In this document: in pieces, positions 13,010-20,551 of the stretch
How positions within the stretch are numbered: position 1 is the first letter of the stretch
Layout of the letters: each line of letters starts with the position of its first letter
From: a virus
Length of the DNA: 25,330 nucleotides
Strand: one strand, 5' to 3'
IMG/VR virus record: IMGVR_UViG_3300034102_000833
Location: 1 to 25,330 of that record
Program-made: the position numbers and the translations under genes
Notes under the pieces: generated by a model
Database searches by the model: none
Told to the model about the DNA's origin: nothing
What the model saw: the letters and a program-made list of their open reading frames with translations, nothing else

Positions 13010-15202
13010 ATGCCACTTAAAAAAATACCCTTACCTCCAGGTTTTGATAAAAATGATACAGCTTCTCAAGCAGAAGGACGCTGGATAGACGGAGATAATG
13101 TTCGTTTTCAATATGGTTCACCTGAAAAAATAGGAGGATGGAGTCAGATTAGCCCTAGTATTTTAGTAGGAGCAGGTAGAGATATACACTCTTGGTTTGA
13201 TTTAACAGGTAGACGTTATGTTGTAATAGGTACAAATAAAGTTTTATATGTTCTTTTTGGTGAAGAACTTTATGATATTACTCCACTCAAAACAGCTTTA
13301 ACAGGATGTACTTACACCTCTACAACAGGATCTACAACTGTAACTATTAATAAAACTTCACATAATTTTGAAGTTGGAGATTTACTTTTATTTTCATCAG
13401 TAACAACACCAGGACCAACTACAACAAGTTTTACAACAGCTGATTTTGAAACAAATACTTTTCAAGTTATTTCTGTTCTTAACGCAAATACATTTACAGT
13501 TACAATGCCTGTAGCGGAATCAGGTACAGGAGTTACTGCGGGTGGAACAATTACTACAAATCCTTATGAAACAGTGGGGCCTATTGGTTCAACTTTTGGT
13601 TTTGGATATGGTACAGGATATTATGGTGGAACAATACCTACATCTGTAATTACATCATTGGATGGAGATATTAGTAATACTACAACAACTATTACTGTTG
13701 TTTCTACAACAGGGTTTCCAACTCCACCTCCAAATGGAAGAATAGATATTGGAACAGAATTAATTAACTATACAGGTAAAACTTCAACAACATTTACGAG
13801 TTGTATTAGAGGTGTGGACGGCTCTACAGCTGCATCACATTTAAGTGGTGTGGTTGTATCAAATGCTACTGATTGGACTGATTGGGGAGAACAATCTAAT
13901 ACTAATGCCGTAACTTTAGATGCAGGATCATGGTCATTGGATAACTTTGGAGAATTATTAATAGCAACAATTAAAAATGGAAAAACTTTTTCATGGGATC
14001 CTAACGCAGGTTCTGGTGTTACTACACGTGCAATAATATTAGCAGGTAATCCTACATCAACTGTTTTAACAAGAGTGTCTGATCGAGACAGACATTTAAT
14101 TCATTTTGGTACTGAAACTGCAATTGGAAGTCCAGCATCTCAAGATCCTATGTTTATTCGTTTCTCGGACCAAGAAGATATTGAAGTGTATGACCCAACA
14201 TCAACTAATACAGCGGGTACGTTTAGATTAGATAATGGTAGTAAAATTGTAGCAGCAGTAAAAGGTAAAGATTATATGTTAGTTCTTACAGATGAAGCAG
14301 CTTATACTATGCAGTTTGTTGGACCTCCTTTTACATTTAGTATTAGACAGGTTGGATCTAATTGTGGATGTATTGGTCAGCATGCAGCAGTCTTCGTAGA
14401 CGGAGCTGTGTATTGGATGGGAGATTCTGGAAACTTCTTTGTATTTGATGGAACAGTTAAAACATTACCATCTACAGTTGAAGATTTTGTATTTACTACA
14501 CAAGGAGATAGCTTAGGTCTTAACTTTACAAATGGTGAATTAGTATTTGCAGGACATAATAGTTTATTTACAGAAATAAGTTGGTTTTATCCACAAGCTT
14601 CAGCTACACAAATAAATAGAGTAGTTACATATAATTATGAATTACAATCTTGGGCAACAGGATCATTGTCAAGAACAACTTATGAAGATTCTCATGTATT
14701 AGAAAACCCAACAGCAACTAAATACATAGACACTTTAATTCCTAATGTACCTACAATTAATGGTGTGACTGAAAGTGGTAGTTATGTATTTGAACACGAA
14801 GTAGGAGTTAATGAAGTTATATATACTACAAGTACACTTACAACAAATATAGCAATATCGGCATTTGTAAAATCAGGAGACTTTGATTTAGATATTGATG
14901 GAGATGGAGAATACTTTATTAAGATAAGAAGATTTATTCCAGACTTTAAATATTTAGATGGTAATACTAAAGTAACATTATTCTTTAAAGCTTATCCAGC
15001 AGATACAACATCTGCACAAGGAGAAACAACGGTTGGACCCTTTACAGTAACTTCAACAACAGATAAGATAGATACCCGTGCAAGAGGAAGACTTGCCGCA
15101 ATTAAAATAGAAAACGATGCACTTGACGACAACTGGCGTTATGGGATATTTAGAGTAGATATTCAACCAGACGGTAGAGGTGGAAGTGCTCCACAAACAT
15201 AA
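13010..15202 (+). CDS. Tail nozzle / DNA-stabilising protein, P22 gp10-like
   Basis: This 730-residue protein opens PLPPGFDKNDTASQAEGRWI and DGDNVRFQYGSPEKIGGWS, the typical start of the P22 gp10-like packaged-DNA stabilisation family. Later parts fit a beta-propeller: DNFGELLIATIKNGKTFSWD, RDRHLIHFGT, FIRFSDQEDIEVY, CIGQHAAVFVDGAVYWMGD and NRVVTYNYELQSWATGS. It should form a ring at the end of the adaptor, closing the channel and carrying fibres. It is longer than P22 gp10 (about 470 residues). Residues about 105-290 hold inserted beta domains, including DGDISNTTTTITVVSTTGFP and CIRGVDGSTAASHLSG. Confidence 0.8.
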   Translation: MPLKKIPLPPGFDKNDTASQAEGRWIDGDNVRFQYGSPEKIGGWSQISPSILVGAGRDIHSWFDLTGRRYVVIGTNKVLYVLFGEELYDITPLKTALTGCTYTSTTGSTTVTINKTSHNFEVGDLLLFSSVTTPGPTTTSFTTADFETNTFQVISVLNANTFTVTMPVAESGTGVTAGGTITTNPYETVGPIGSTFGFGYGTGYYGGTIPTSVITSLDGDISNTTTTITVVSTTGFPTPPPNGRIDIGTELINYTGKTSTTFTSCIRGVDGSTAASHLSGVVVSNATDWTDWGEQSNTNAVTLDAGSWSLDNFGELLIATIKNGKTFSWDPNAGSGVTTRAIILAGNPTSTVLTRVSDRDRHLIHFGTETAIGSPASQDPMFIRFSDQEDIEVYDPTSTNTAGTFRLDNGSKIVAAVKGKDYMLVLTDEAAYTMQFVGPPFTFSIRQVGSNCGCIGQHAAVFVDGAVYWMGDSGNFFVFDGTVKTLPSTVEDFVFTTQGDSLGLNFTNGELVFAGHNSLFTEISWFYPQASATQINRVVTYNYELQSWATGSLSRTTYEDSHVLENPTATKYIDTLIPNVPTINGVTESGSYVFEHEVGVNEVIYTTSTLTTNIAISAFVKSGDFDLDIDGDGEYFIKIRRFIPDFKYLDGNTKVTLFFKAYPADTTSAQGETTVGPFTVTSTTDKIDTRARGRLAAIKIENDALDDNWRYGIFRVDIQPDGRGGSAPQT

Positions 15203-15366
15203 TGGCTAAAATAAATATATACATTCCAGAACCTCAAGAACCTTATACGGTTGATAATTTTAGACAGATTAATCAAACGTTAGAGACTTTACAAAATCAA
15301 TTAAATACTTCATATCTTAATGATCTTAAAAATGAACAAGTACGATTTGAATGGTTTATTAGCTAA
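15202..15366 (+). CDS. Small conserved protein (54 aa), unknown
   Basis: The ATG at 15202 overlaps the nozzle gene's TAA by one base, and its own TAA at 15364-15366 overlaps the next ATG. The 54-residue product begins MAKINIYIPEPQEPYTVDNF and continues RQINQTLETLQNQLN, a short strand followed by a helix with coiled-coil spacing, ending VRFEWFIS. I recall similar short proteins beside tail genes in marine phages. Coupling on both sides makes it convincing despite its size. Function unknown; it may be a small trimeric tail part. Confidence 0.65.
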   Translation: MAKINIYIPEPQEPYTVDNFRQINQTLETLQNQLNTSYLNDLKNEQVRFEWFIS

Positions 15367-15704
15367 TGGCAAATTTTTATAAAAATCAAGGTTTTGTTTT
15401 AGGTACAACTTTAACTACTATATTAACTATTAATACTAGTTCAGTTGGAATTGTTAAAAGTATTAGCGTAACCAATGAACACAATAGTAATAATTTAGTA
15501 GAGTTTGATTTACACGATGTTTCAACAAGCACTAATTATAGGTTTTATAATGTAGATATGACTGCTGATAGCACAGACCAAGCAGCAGGCCAAGTTTTAA
15601 ATTTAGAAGCAGGAGATAGTATAAAAGCTCAGGCTGAAGTAAGTGGTGTTGTTAAAGGTGTTATAAGTTATTTATTGATAGATAGATCACAGGAGAATGG
15701 CTAG
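15366..15704 (+). CDS. Small beta-sandwich virion protein
   Basis: This 112-residue protein reads as a single beta sandwich: QGFVLGTTLTTILTI, GIVKSISVTNEHNSNNLVEF, a polar middle, AAGQVLNLEAGDSIKAQAEV, and GVVKGVISYLLID at the end. The motif LEAGDSIKA.A is common in small phage tail knob or decoration proteins. It lies after the nozzle gene in a coupled set (TAATG), so a virion role is likely. I do not recognise a named family. Confidence 0.65.
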   Translation: MANFYKNQGFVLGTTLTTILTINTSSVGIVKSISVTNEHNSNNLVEFDLHDVSTSTNYRFYNVDMTADSTDQAAGQVLNLEAGDSIKAQAEVSGVVKGVISYLLIDRSQENG

Positions 15705-15828
15705 AAAAGTAAGTAATGGATCAGGCTCTTTTATTAAACGTACTAATAAAAAAAGACCTGGGAGACACAGTAAAAGTCCAAATAAAAGAAACGATCATAA
15801 AGAATATCGTGGACAAGGAAGACGATAA
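15697..15828 (+). CDS. Very small basic protein (43 aa) of marine-phage type
   Basis: The ATG at 15697 overlaps the previous gene by eight bases, is preceded by AGGAGA, and opens a 43-codon frame ending TAA at 15826-15828. The product has GSFIKRTNKKRPGRHSKSPN and ends EYRGQGRR. I recall the pattern IKRT.KKRPG.H.KS...YRGQGR as a recurrent tiny protein in marine phage genomes. No function is known to me. Its charge suggests nucleic-acid or capsid contact. It is too short for most automatic gene finders. Confidence 0.65.
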   Translation: MARKVSNGSGSFIKRTNKKRPGRHSKSPNKRNDHKEYRGQGRR

Positions 15829-15844
15829 TAGTGTATAAATAGCC

Positions 15845-16069
15845 ATGCCAAATAAAACAGTAATTATTAATGGAGAAGAAGTTCCAGTTATTCCAGCTAA
15901 AGCTGAAGAGATAATTAAAAATAAAGAAACGGGACAGATTTATTCTAGTCTTGAAGAATTTAAGGCAGATGTTGCAAATCCTAATACCCCAACTAAAGAA
16001 GAACATTTACAGCAAGATCTAAAAATAACAGTTGCATCTTTACAGGTTTTTGGTAAAACCAAGGAATGA
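15845..16069 (+). CDS. Small acidic protein, unknown
   Basis: This 74-residue protein begins MPNKTVIINGEEVPVIPAKA and has ETGQIYSSLEEFKADVANPN, then a helical end (EEHLQQDLKITVASLQVFGK). It is acidic to neutral, unlike the basic small proteins before it. Short proteins with GQ.Y.S.EE.KAD.ANP occur near virion genes of other marine phages as I remember, with no function. It overlaps the glycosyltransferase gene by four bases (ATGA), so the two are probably translated together. Confidence 0.65.
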   Translation: MPNKTVIINGEEVPVIPAKAEEIIKNKETGQIYSSLEEFKADVANPNTPTKEEHLQQDLKITVASLQVFGKTKE

Positions 16070-16980
16070 ATCCTTACGGCGGCACCGAAATTCAATTAGA
16101 GTATTTACACAAATACGTAAATAAAGACCTTCTTAATAAAGTTCAAATTACAACTTCTGTTCCAGAAAAAACTCCTATTGTTATAGATAAGCCAAATATT
16201 CTTTGGATACATAATAGTTATGATCAACCTAATCTTATGCCTTGGTTTCAAAATAAATTAAACCACGGTAAGTATGATTGGTATGTTTTTAATTCACATT
16301 GGACATATGAAAAGTATAGATACTTTTTTAGTCTACCAACGGAGTTATGTTTAGTTATCAAAAATGGTTTTGATGATGATCTAATAATAAAAACAGATTT
16401 CAAACCTAAAGATAAAATAAAATTAGTTTATACTTCAACACCATGGCGTGGACTAGATGTTCTATTAGATGCTATGGAACAAATTAAAACAGATAAAGTA
16501 GAGTTAGATGTTTACTCAAGTACAGAGATTTATGGAGATCATTTTAAAAATAATAATGATAAACAATTTACAGATTTATATGCTAAAGCAAAATCAATGA
16601 AGAATGTAAATTATAAAGGTTATTTAAATCATAAAGAATTAATGAAGATACTACATACTTATGATTGTTATGTTCATCCATCTACATTTGAAGAAACTTT
16701 TTGTGTAGCTGCCATGGAATCGTTAGCAGCGGGCCTTGTTGTAGTGACCACGGACCTCGGTGCTTTATATGAAACATGTGCTGAATTTCCAGTATATGTT
16801 CCTCATCAGAATAACAAAAAACTATTAGCTTCTCAATTTGCTGCAGTCATAGATAAGTTATCAGTAATGATGAATGACGTAGATGAAACAAAAATGAAAT
16901 TTCAACAACAATACTATAGACAATTTTATCATTGGAATGTAATAAAGACTTATTGGGAGAATTTTTTAAATGGCGTATAA
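16066..16980 (+). CDS. GT-B glycosyltransferase (GT4-like)
   Basis: This 304-residue protein has the two-domain GT-B layout of family GT4. The N-terminus NPYGGTEIQLEYL has the nucleotide-sugar glycine loop, and ILWIHNSY and DWYVFNSHWTYEKY follow. The C-terminal domain begins LVYTSTPWRGLDVLLDAMEQ and carries the E-x7-E motif: Glu210 and Glu218 in EETFCVAAME, then SLAAGLVVVTTDLGAL. It transfers a sugar from an activated donor to an unknown acceptor in the cytoplasm. It overlaps the GT-A gene after it by eleven bases. Between tail and ejection genes, virion or host-surface glycosylation is likely. Bases 16720-16765 are unusually G+C-rich. Confidence 0.85.
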   Translation: MNPYGGTEIQLEYLHKYVNKDLLNKVQITTSVPEKTPIVIDKPNILWIHNSYDQPNLMPWFQNKLNHGKYDWYVFNSHWTYEKYRYFFSLPTELCLVIKNGFDDDLIIKTDFKPKDKIKLVYTSTPWRGLDVLLDAMEQIKTDKVELDVYSSTEIYGDHFKNNNDKQFTDLYAKAKSMKNVNYKGYLNHKELMKILHTYDCYVHPSTFEETFCVAAMESLAAGLVVVTTDLGALYETCAEFPVYVPHQNNKKLLASQFAAVIDKLSVMMNDVDETKMKFQQQYYRQFYHWNVIKTYWENFLNGV

Positions 16981-17797
16981 ACAACCTATAAGTATCTTTG
17001 TAGCAACACCTGTTCATTCAGATGTATCCATTCATTATTTTAAAGCTTGTTTAGAATTTCAAAAAGAATGTTTTGTTAGAAAACTACCTGTAATGTTTCA
17101 AGTTATGAAAAGTAGTTTGGTAACACAGGGAAGACAATTATGTGTATCTGGATTTATGGAATCTAGTTGTACTCATATGTTATTTATAGATTCCGACATT
17201 TCTTTTAATTATAAGATGATTGAAAGGATGGTTAATTATGACAAAGAAATTTGTCTTGTTCCATATCCAATTAAAGGATTAGATTTTGATAAAATAAAAA
17301 GTAGAATTAAAGAAGGTTCAACTTTAGATCCTAGAGTATTAGGTAATCAATATACAATGTCTGTTCCAGATCCTACCAACGTTAAAGTTGAAAATGGTTT
17401 TATAGAAGTTGAAAGAGGTCCTGCTGGATGTATGTTAATTAAAAGATCAGTAATAGAAAAACTAATAAAAGAATACCCAGAATTTACAATAAACCAACAT
17501 ACTTTAATTGATGGTAAATTAGTTAAAAGAAAGCATATGTATAATTTCTTTGATACCTACTGGAATAAAGATGATAAAACCTATACAGGAGAAGACTTTT
17601 ATTTCTGTAAATTATGTAAACATGCAGACATTAAAATGTATGCATTAGTAGATGAATATATCTCCCATCATGGAGAATTTAGTTATACAGGTAGATTAAT
17701 AGATGAGTTTAAAAAGACAGATACCTCTACTGAAATAGAAGGAAAAGTAATCAATAGCGATATAGATCCTAATATCTCTGATATTGCTAAGAGCTAA
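16970..17797 (+). CDS. GT-A glycosyltransferase
   Basis: This 275-residue protein looks like a GT-A fold glycosyltransferase. ISIFVATPVHSDVS is the first strand, QGRQLCVSGFMES follows, and HMLFIDSDISFN holds the metal-binding DxD (Asp74, Asp76). Later, ERGPAGCMLIKRSVIEKLI and YTGEDFYFCKLCKHADIKMY contain the usual GED acidic site, and a histidine follows in EYISHHGEF. It should use a metal-bound nucleotide sugar. It starts within the last eleven bases of the GT-B gene. The two enzymes may act in sequence to build a short glycan. Donor and acceptor cannot be told from sequence. Confidence 0.8.
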   Translation: MAYKQPISIFVATPVHSDVSIHYFKACLEFQKECFVRKLPVMFQVMKSSLVTQGRQLCVSGFMESSCTHMLFIDSDISFNYKMIERMVNYDKEICLVPYPIKGLDFDKIKSRIKEGSTLDPRVLGNQYTMSVPDPTNVKVENGFIEVERGPAGCMLIKRSVIEKLIKEYPEFTINQHTLIDGKLVKRKHMYNFFDTYWNKDDKTYTGEDFYFCKLCKHADIKMYALVDEYISHHGEFSYTGRLIDEFKKTDTSTEIEGKVINSDIDPNISDIAKS

Positions 17798-17804
17798 TAA
17801 ATTC

Positions 17805-17829
17805 GTTAAAATGGTTAATTAGTTAACTA
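17805..17829. repeat. GTTAA iterations and palindrome between genes
   Basis: In the 42-base gap before the ejection cassette, GTTAA occurs three times (17805-17809, 17814-17818, 17822-17826) at 8-9 base steps. The last copy is part of a perfect 10-bp palindrome, TAGTTAACTA (17820-17829). Spacing near one helical turn could suit a protein binding site. No good -35/-10 pair is seen. Chance is possible in AT-rich DNA. Confidence 0.35.
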
Positions 17830-17839
17830 TTTATTATAT

Positions 17840-19063
17840 ATGGATCCATTAACAATTGCCCTCGCCATATATGGGGGATATCAAGGTTATAAAAGTTCTA
17901 AGAAAGCTGGTGCTAGTGGCCTAGGAAGAATATTAGGTACAGCTATCGGAGCATATGGTGGATACAATTTAGGAACAGGTATTGGAAGTTTAATGAGTGC
18001 AGCACCTGCGGCTGCAATAGAAGGTGGAACTCAAGCTGGATTATCAGCTCTTACTAATCAAGGTGGAATCGCAGCATTACAAAATTTTGGAGGTAATGCT
18101 ATTACAGAAGCAGCAACACAAGCAGCAACACAAGCAGCAATAGAAGGTGGAACACAAGCTGGTCTAGGAGCATTTAATCCTTACGCTGGAATGCCTACAG
18201 GCATAGAAGGTGGTTTAGGGTTTGATCAATTACAAACATTATCTGCTACACCATCGGTTGCACCATCAGTAGCAATGCAAGATCTTTCAGGAACGACTTT
18301 AGGAAACACTAATATAAATATACCTCAAACACCTCCAGCAGCTGAAACTTCTTTCTTGGATACAGCAAAACAAAAAGCAAAAGATGCATATAGTTATGCA
18401 TTTGAAAAACAAGTTAAGGGTGGAGTTCCAGGAGAAAAAGAATTAGATATTGGTAAAGCAGCTATATTTGGATTACCTGCACTAAGTTATTTATCAGGTG
18501 CATTTGAAAGAGAACCTTATGAAAGAAGTATGTTTACGTACAATGTAAACTATCCAGATTTATATAGATCAAGAAAATTTTATACACAAGATCCTAAAAC
18601 TGGAGAGGTTAAAGAATTAGAACAACAAGAATATATTCCAGAAGAAAGAGCGGATGTACAAAGTGGAGATAAATTTGGTCCGTACAAAAGAGAAACAATT
18701 ACATTACAACAAGGCGGACTTGCTACTTTAAATCATTTTAAAGATGGTGGAGTTAATTATTTACCATCAAAAACTATTCATGATGAAGATGATGAAGATA
18801 ATTATATAAGAACTAATGGTTATGTAGAAGATGGTGCTGGTAATGGAGATAAAGAAGAAGATACAATGTTAGCTCAATTAGCAGATGGAGAATTTGTTAC
18901 AAGAACAGACGGTGTTTTAGGAGCAGGTATATTAGCAGGAGCTAATCCTAAGAATGCTAAAGAAATGAGAAAACTAGGAGCTGAATTCTTTTATGAACAA
19001 CAAAAACGTTTTAAAAGAATTTATGATTTATTAGATGCAAGCAGAAAAGCAACAGCACATTGA
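17840..19063 (+). CDS. Internal virion / ejection protein
   Basis: This 407-residue protein begins with alanine/glycine-rich hydrophobic sequence (PLTIALAIYGGYQGY, residues 27-52 LGRILGTAIGAYGGYNLG and on), suited to membrane insertion. Residues about 57-110 contain the repeated AAIEGGTQAGL unit. The C-terminal part has LQQGGLATLNHFKDGGVNYL and the conserved ending MLAQLADGEFVTRTDGVLGA with GAGILAGANPKNAKEMRKLGA and FKRIYDLLDASRK. I recall that ending from internal virion proteins of SAR11-type phages. It probably leaves the capsid with the DNA. It is the first gene of a five-gene cassette. Confidence 0.7.
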   Translation: MDPLTIALAIYGGYQGYKSSKKAGASGLGRILGTAIGAYGGYNLGTGIGSLMSAAPAAAIEGGTQAGLSALTNQGGIAALQNFGGNAITEAATQAATQAAIEGGTQAGLGAFNPYAGMPTGIEGGLGFDQLQTLSATPSVAPSVAMQDLSGTTLGNTNINIPQTPPAAETSFLDTAKQKAKDAYSYAFEKQVKGGVPGEKELDIGKAAIFGLPALSYLSGAFEREPYERSMFTYNVNYPDLYRSRKFYTQDPKTGEVKELEQQEYIPEERADVQSGDKFGPYKRETITLQQGGLATLNHFKDGGVNYLPSKTIHDEDDEDNYIRTNGYVEDGAGNGDKEEDTMLAQLADGEFVTRTDGVLGAGILAGANPKNAKEMRKLGAEFFYEQQKRFKRIYDLLDASRKATAH

Positions 19064-19523
19064 TAATGTGTCGGTATTGCCAATCAATACCAAAAATACT
19101 AAAAGTAAATTAGACTTAATAGTATTTAAACCGAATGAAGTTGCTGGTGTATGGGTTTTAGTTAAAGATCTAATACAAAAAGCTTGTGAAAGGGCAGGAT
19201 CTTTTGCAGATGCTGAAGACGTAAAGATATGGTTAGAAAAAGGAGCCATGCAATTATGGGTAGCATTTGATGGTAAAGATAAAAAAATTAAATGTGTTTG
19301 TGTTACTGAAATAAGACAGTATCCTAAATACAAAGTTTGTGACTGTAAAATAACTACAGGAACAGATTATAGAAGTTGGGTAGATTTTATGGATAATGTA
19401 GTTAATTGGGCAAGATCAATAGGATGTAAGAAGATGGAAATATTTACAAGACCAGGTTGGGAAAAAATTCTTAAACATAAAGGATTTATAAAAACACACG
19501 TGCAATTAGAGAAACCATTATGA
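19035..19523 (+). CDS. GNAT-fold internal virion protein candidate (T7 gp13-like position)
   Basis: This 162-residue protein looks like a GNAT acetyltransferase fold: LVKDLIQKACERAG helix, AMQLWVAFDGKDKKIKCVCV strands, WARSIGCKKMEIFTRPGWEK and a final ILKHKGFIKTHVQLEK. The acetyl-CoA loop (Q/RxxGxG/A) is not evident, so it may be catalytically dead. T7 gp13 is a GNAT-like protein needed for internal core assembly, and this gene sits in a comparable position. The ATG at 19035 overlaps the previous gene by 29 bases; an in-frame GTG at 19068 (residue 12), five bases after that stop, is a fair alternative start. Confidence 0.65.
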   Translation: MQAEKQQHIDNVSVLPINTKNTKSKLDLIVFKPNEVAGVWVLVKDLIQKACERAGSFADAEDVKIWLEKGAMQLWVAFDGKDKKIKCVCVTEIRQYPKYKVCDCKITTGTDYRSWVDFMDNVVNWARSIGCKKMEIFTRPGWEKILKHKGFIKTHVQLEKPL

Positions 19524-20551
19524 TTGATTTAAAAAATATTACATTAAAAGAAAAGATAGATTTATTTAAAATACTTTACAAAGAAATTTCTGGTAAAGGT
19601 ATTGAGGGAGATACTGAGCTTGCTCATATTAATGACTTTGAAGCTAGACTTCTTAAAATGCATGGTGGGGCTGGAACTATTAATGAAGAAACAGGACTAA
19701 GACAATATCTTGGCGGAGGTAGCGGAGGTGGTGGAGGACAACCTGATACAACTACTCAATTTGTTAGAGAAGCTCCAGGCATTGAAGAACGTAAAATTGA
19801 ATTAATGGATATAGCACGTAGTGCTGCAGAAAAACCAATATACGAAAATGTACCAGATATTAGAGTTGCAGGTCTTGGAGCATTAGAACAACAAGGAGTT
19901 GGACAAGCTGGAGTTACAGGTGTAGGTCAACCTACAACTCAAGCTGGTATTGGTTCTGTGTTACAAGCACAAGCAGGTCCAAACATTTCTCAATTTTATA
20001 ATCCATATCAATCTTATGTATTAGATGAAATTAATAGACAAGCCTCTATGGCACAAAATCAATTAGCTGGAAAAGCAGTTCAGGCGGGTGCATTTGGTGG
20101 TGGTAGAGAAGGTGTTCAAAGAGCAGAACAAGAAAGAGCAAGACTTGGAACAATTGGACAAGAACAAGCTAGAGGTTTTACAACTGCATTAGGTGCTGCA
20201 CAAAATCAACAACAAATAGGTTTACAAGCTGGGCAACAATTAGGACAATTAGGTCTTCAACAACAAGCTATGTCACAAGCGGATATAAATCAATTAATGG
20301 CTGCAGGTGGATTAGAAAGACAACTTGCACAACAAGCACTAGATGCTGAAAGACAAACTGCATTACAAAAAGCTACAGAACCTTTACAAAGAGTAGAGTT
20401 TTTATCAAACGTATATGCCGCAGGTCCTAAATCAACTTCAGGAATTACAGCTGCAACGGCTCCAACAACGAGTCCTTTAGCACAATCATTAGGCACTGGA
20501 TTAGGAGCGTATGCTACATATCAAGCATTACAACCTAAGGCTACTGCATAA
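19520..20551 (+). CDS. Internal virion / ejection protein, Gln-Ala-Gly-rich
   Basis: This 343-residue protein has a charged N-terminus (residues 1-55), a glycine linker (LGGGSGGGGGQ, 64-74), then a recognisable phage virion region: FYNPYQSYVLDEINRQA near 160, GKAVQAGAFGGGREGVQRAE near 185-205, and a glutamine-rich helical repeat (GLQAGQQLGQLGLQQQAMSQ). Such AGAFGG.R...E proteins are common in marine podoviruses and probably form part of the ejected core. Start overlaps the previous stop (ATGA), end overlaps the next start (TAATG). Confidence 0.7.
   Translation: MIDLKNITLKEKIDLFKILYKEISGKGIEGDTELAHINDFEARLLKMHGGAGTINEETGLRQYLGGGSGGGGGQPDTTTQFVREAPGIEERKIELMDIARSAAEKPIYENVPDIRVAGLGALEQQGVGQAGVTGVGQPTTQAGIGSVLQAQAGPNISQFYNPYQSYVLDEINRQASMAQNQLAGKAVQAGAFGGGREGVQRAEQERARLGTIGQEQARGFTTALGAAQNQQQIGLQAGQQLGQLGLQQQAMSQADINQLMAAGGLERQLAQQALDAERQTALQKATEPLQRVEFLSNVYAAGPKSTSGITAATAPTTSPLAQSLGTGLGAYATYQALQPKATA

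Noticed and set aside
15743-16006. Minus-strand frame rich in Phe/Ile/Tyr
   Set aside because: It is antisense to two well-supported small genes; its hydrophobic character comes from the complement of lysine-rich AT codons.
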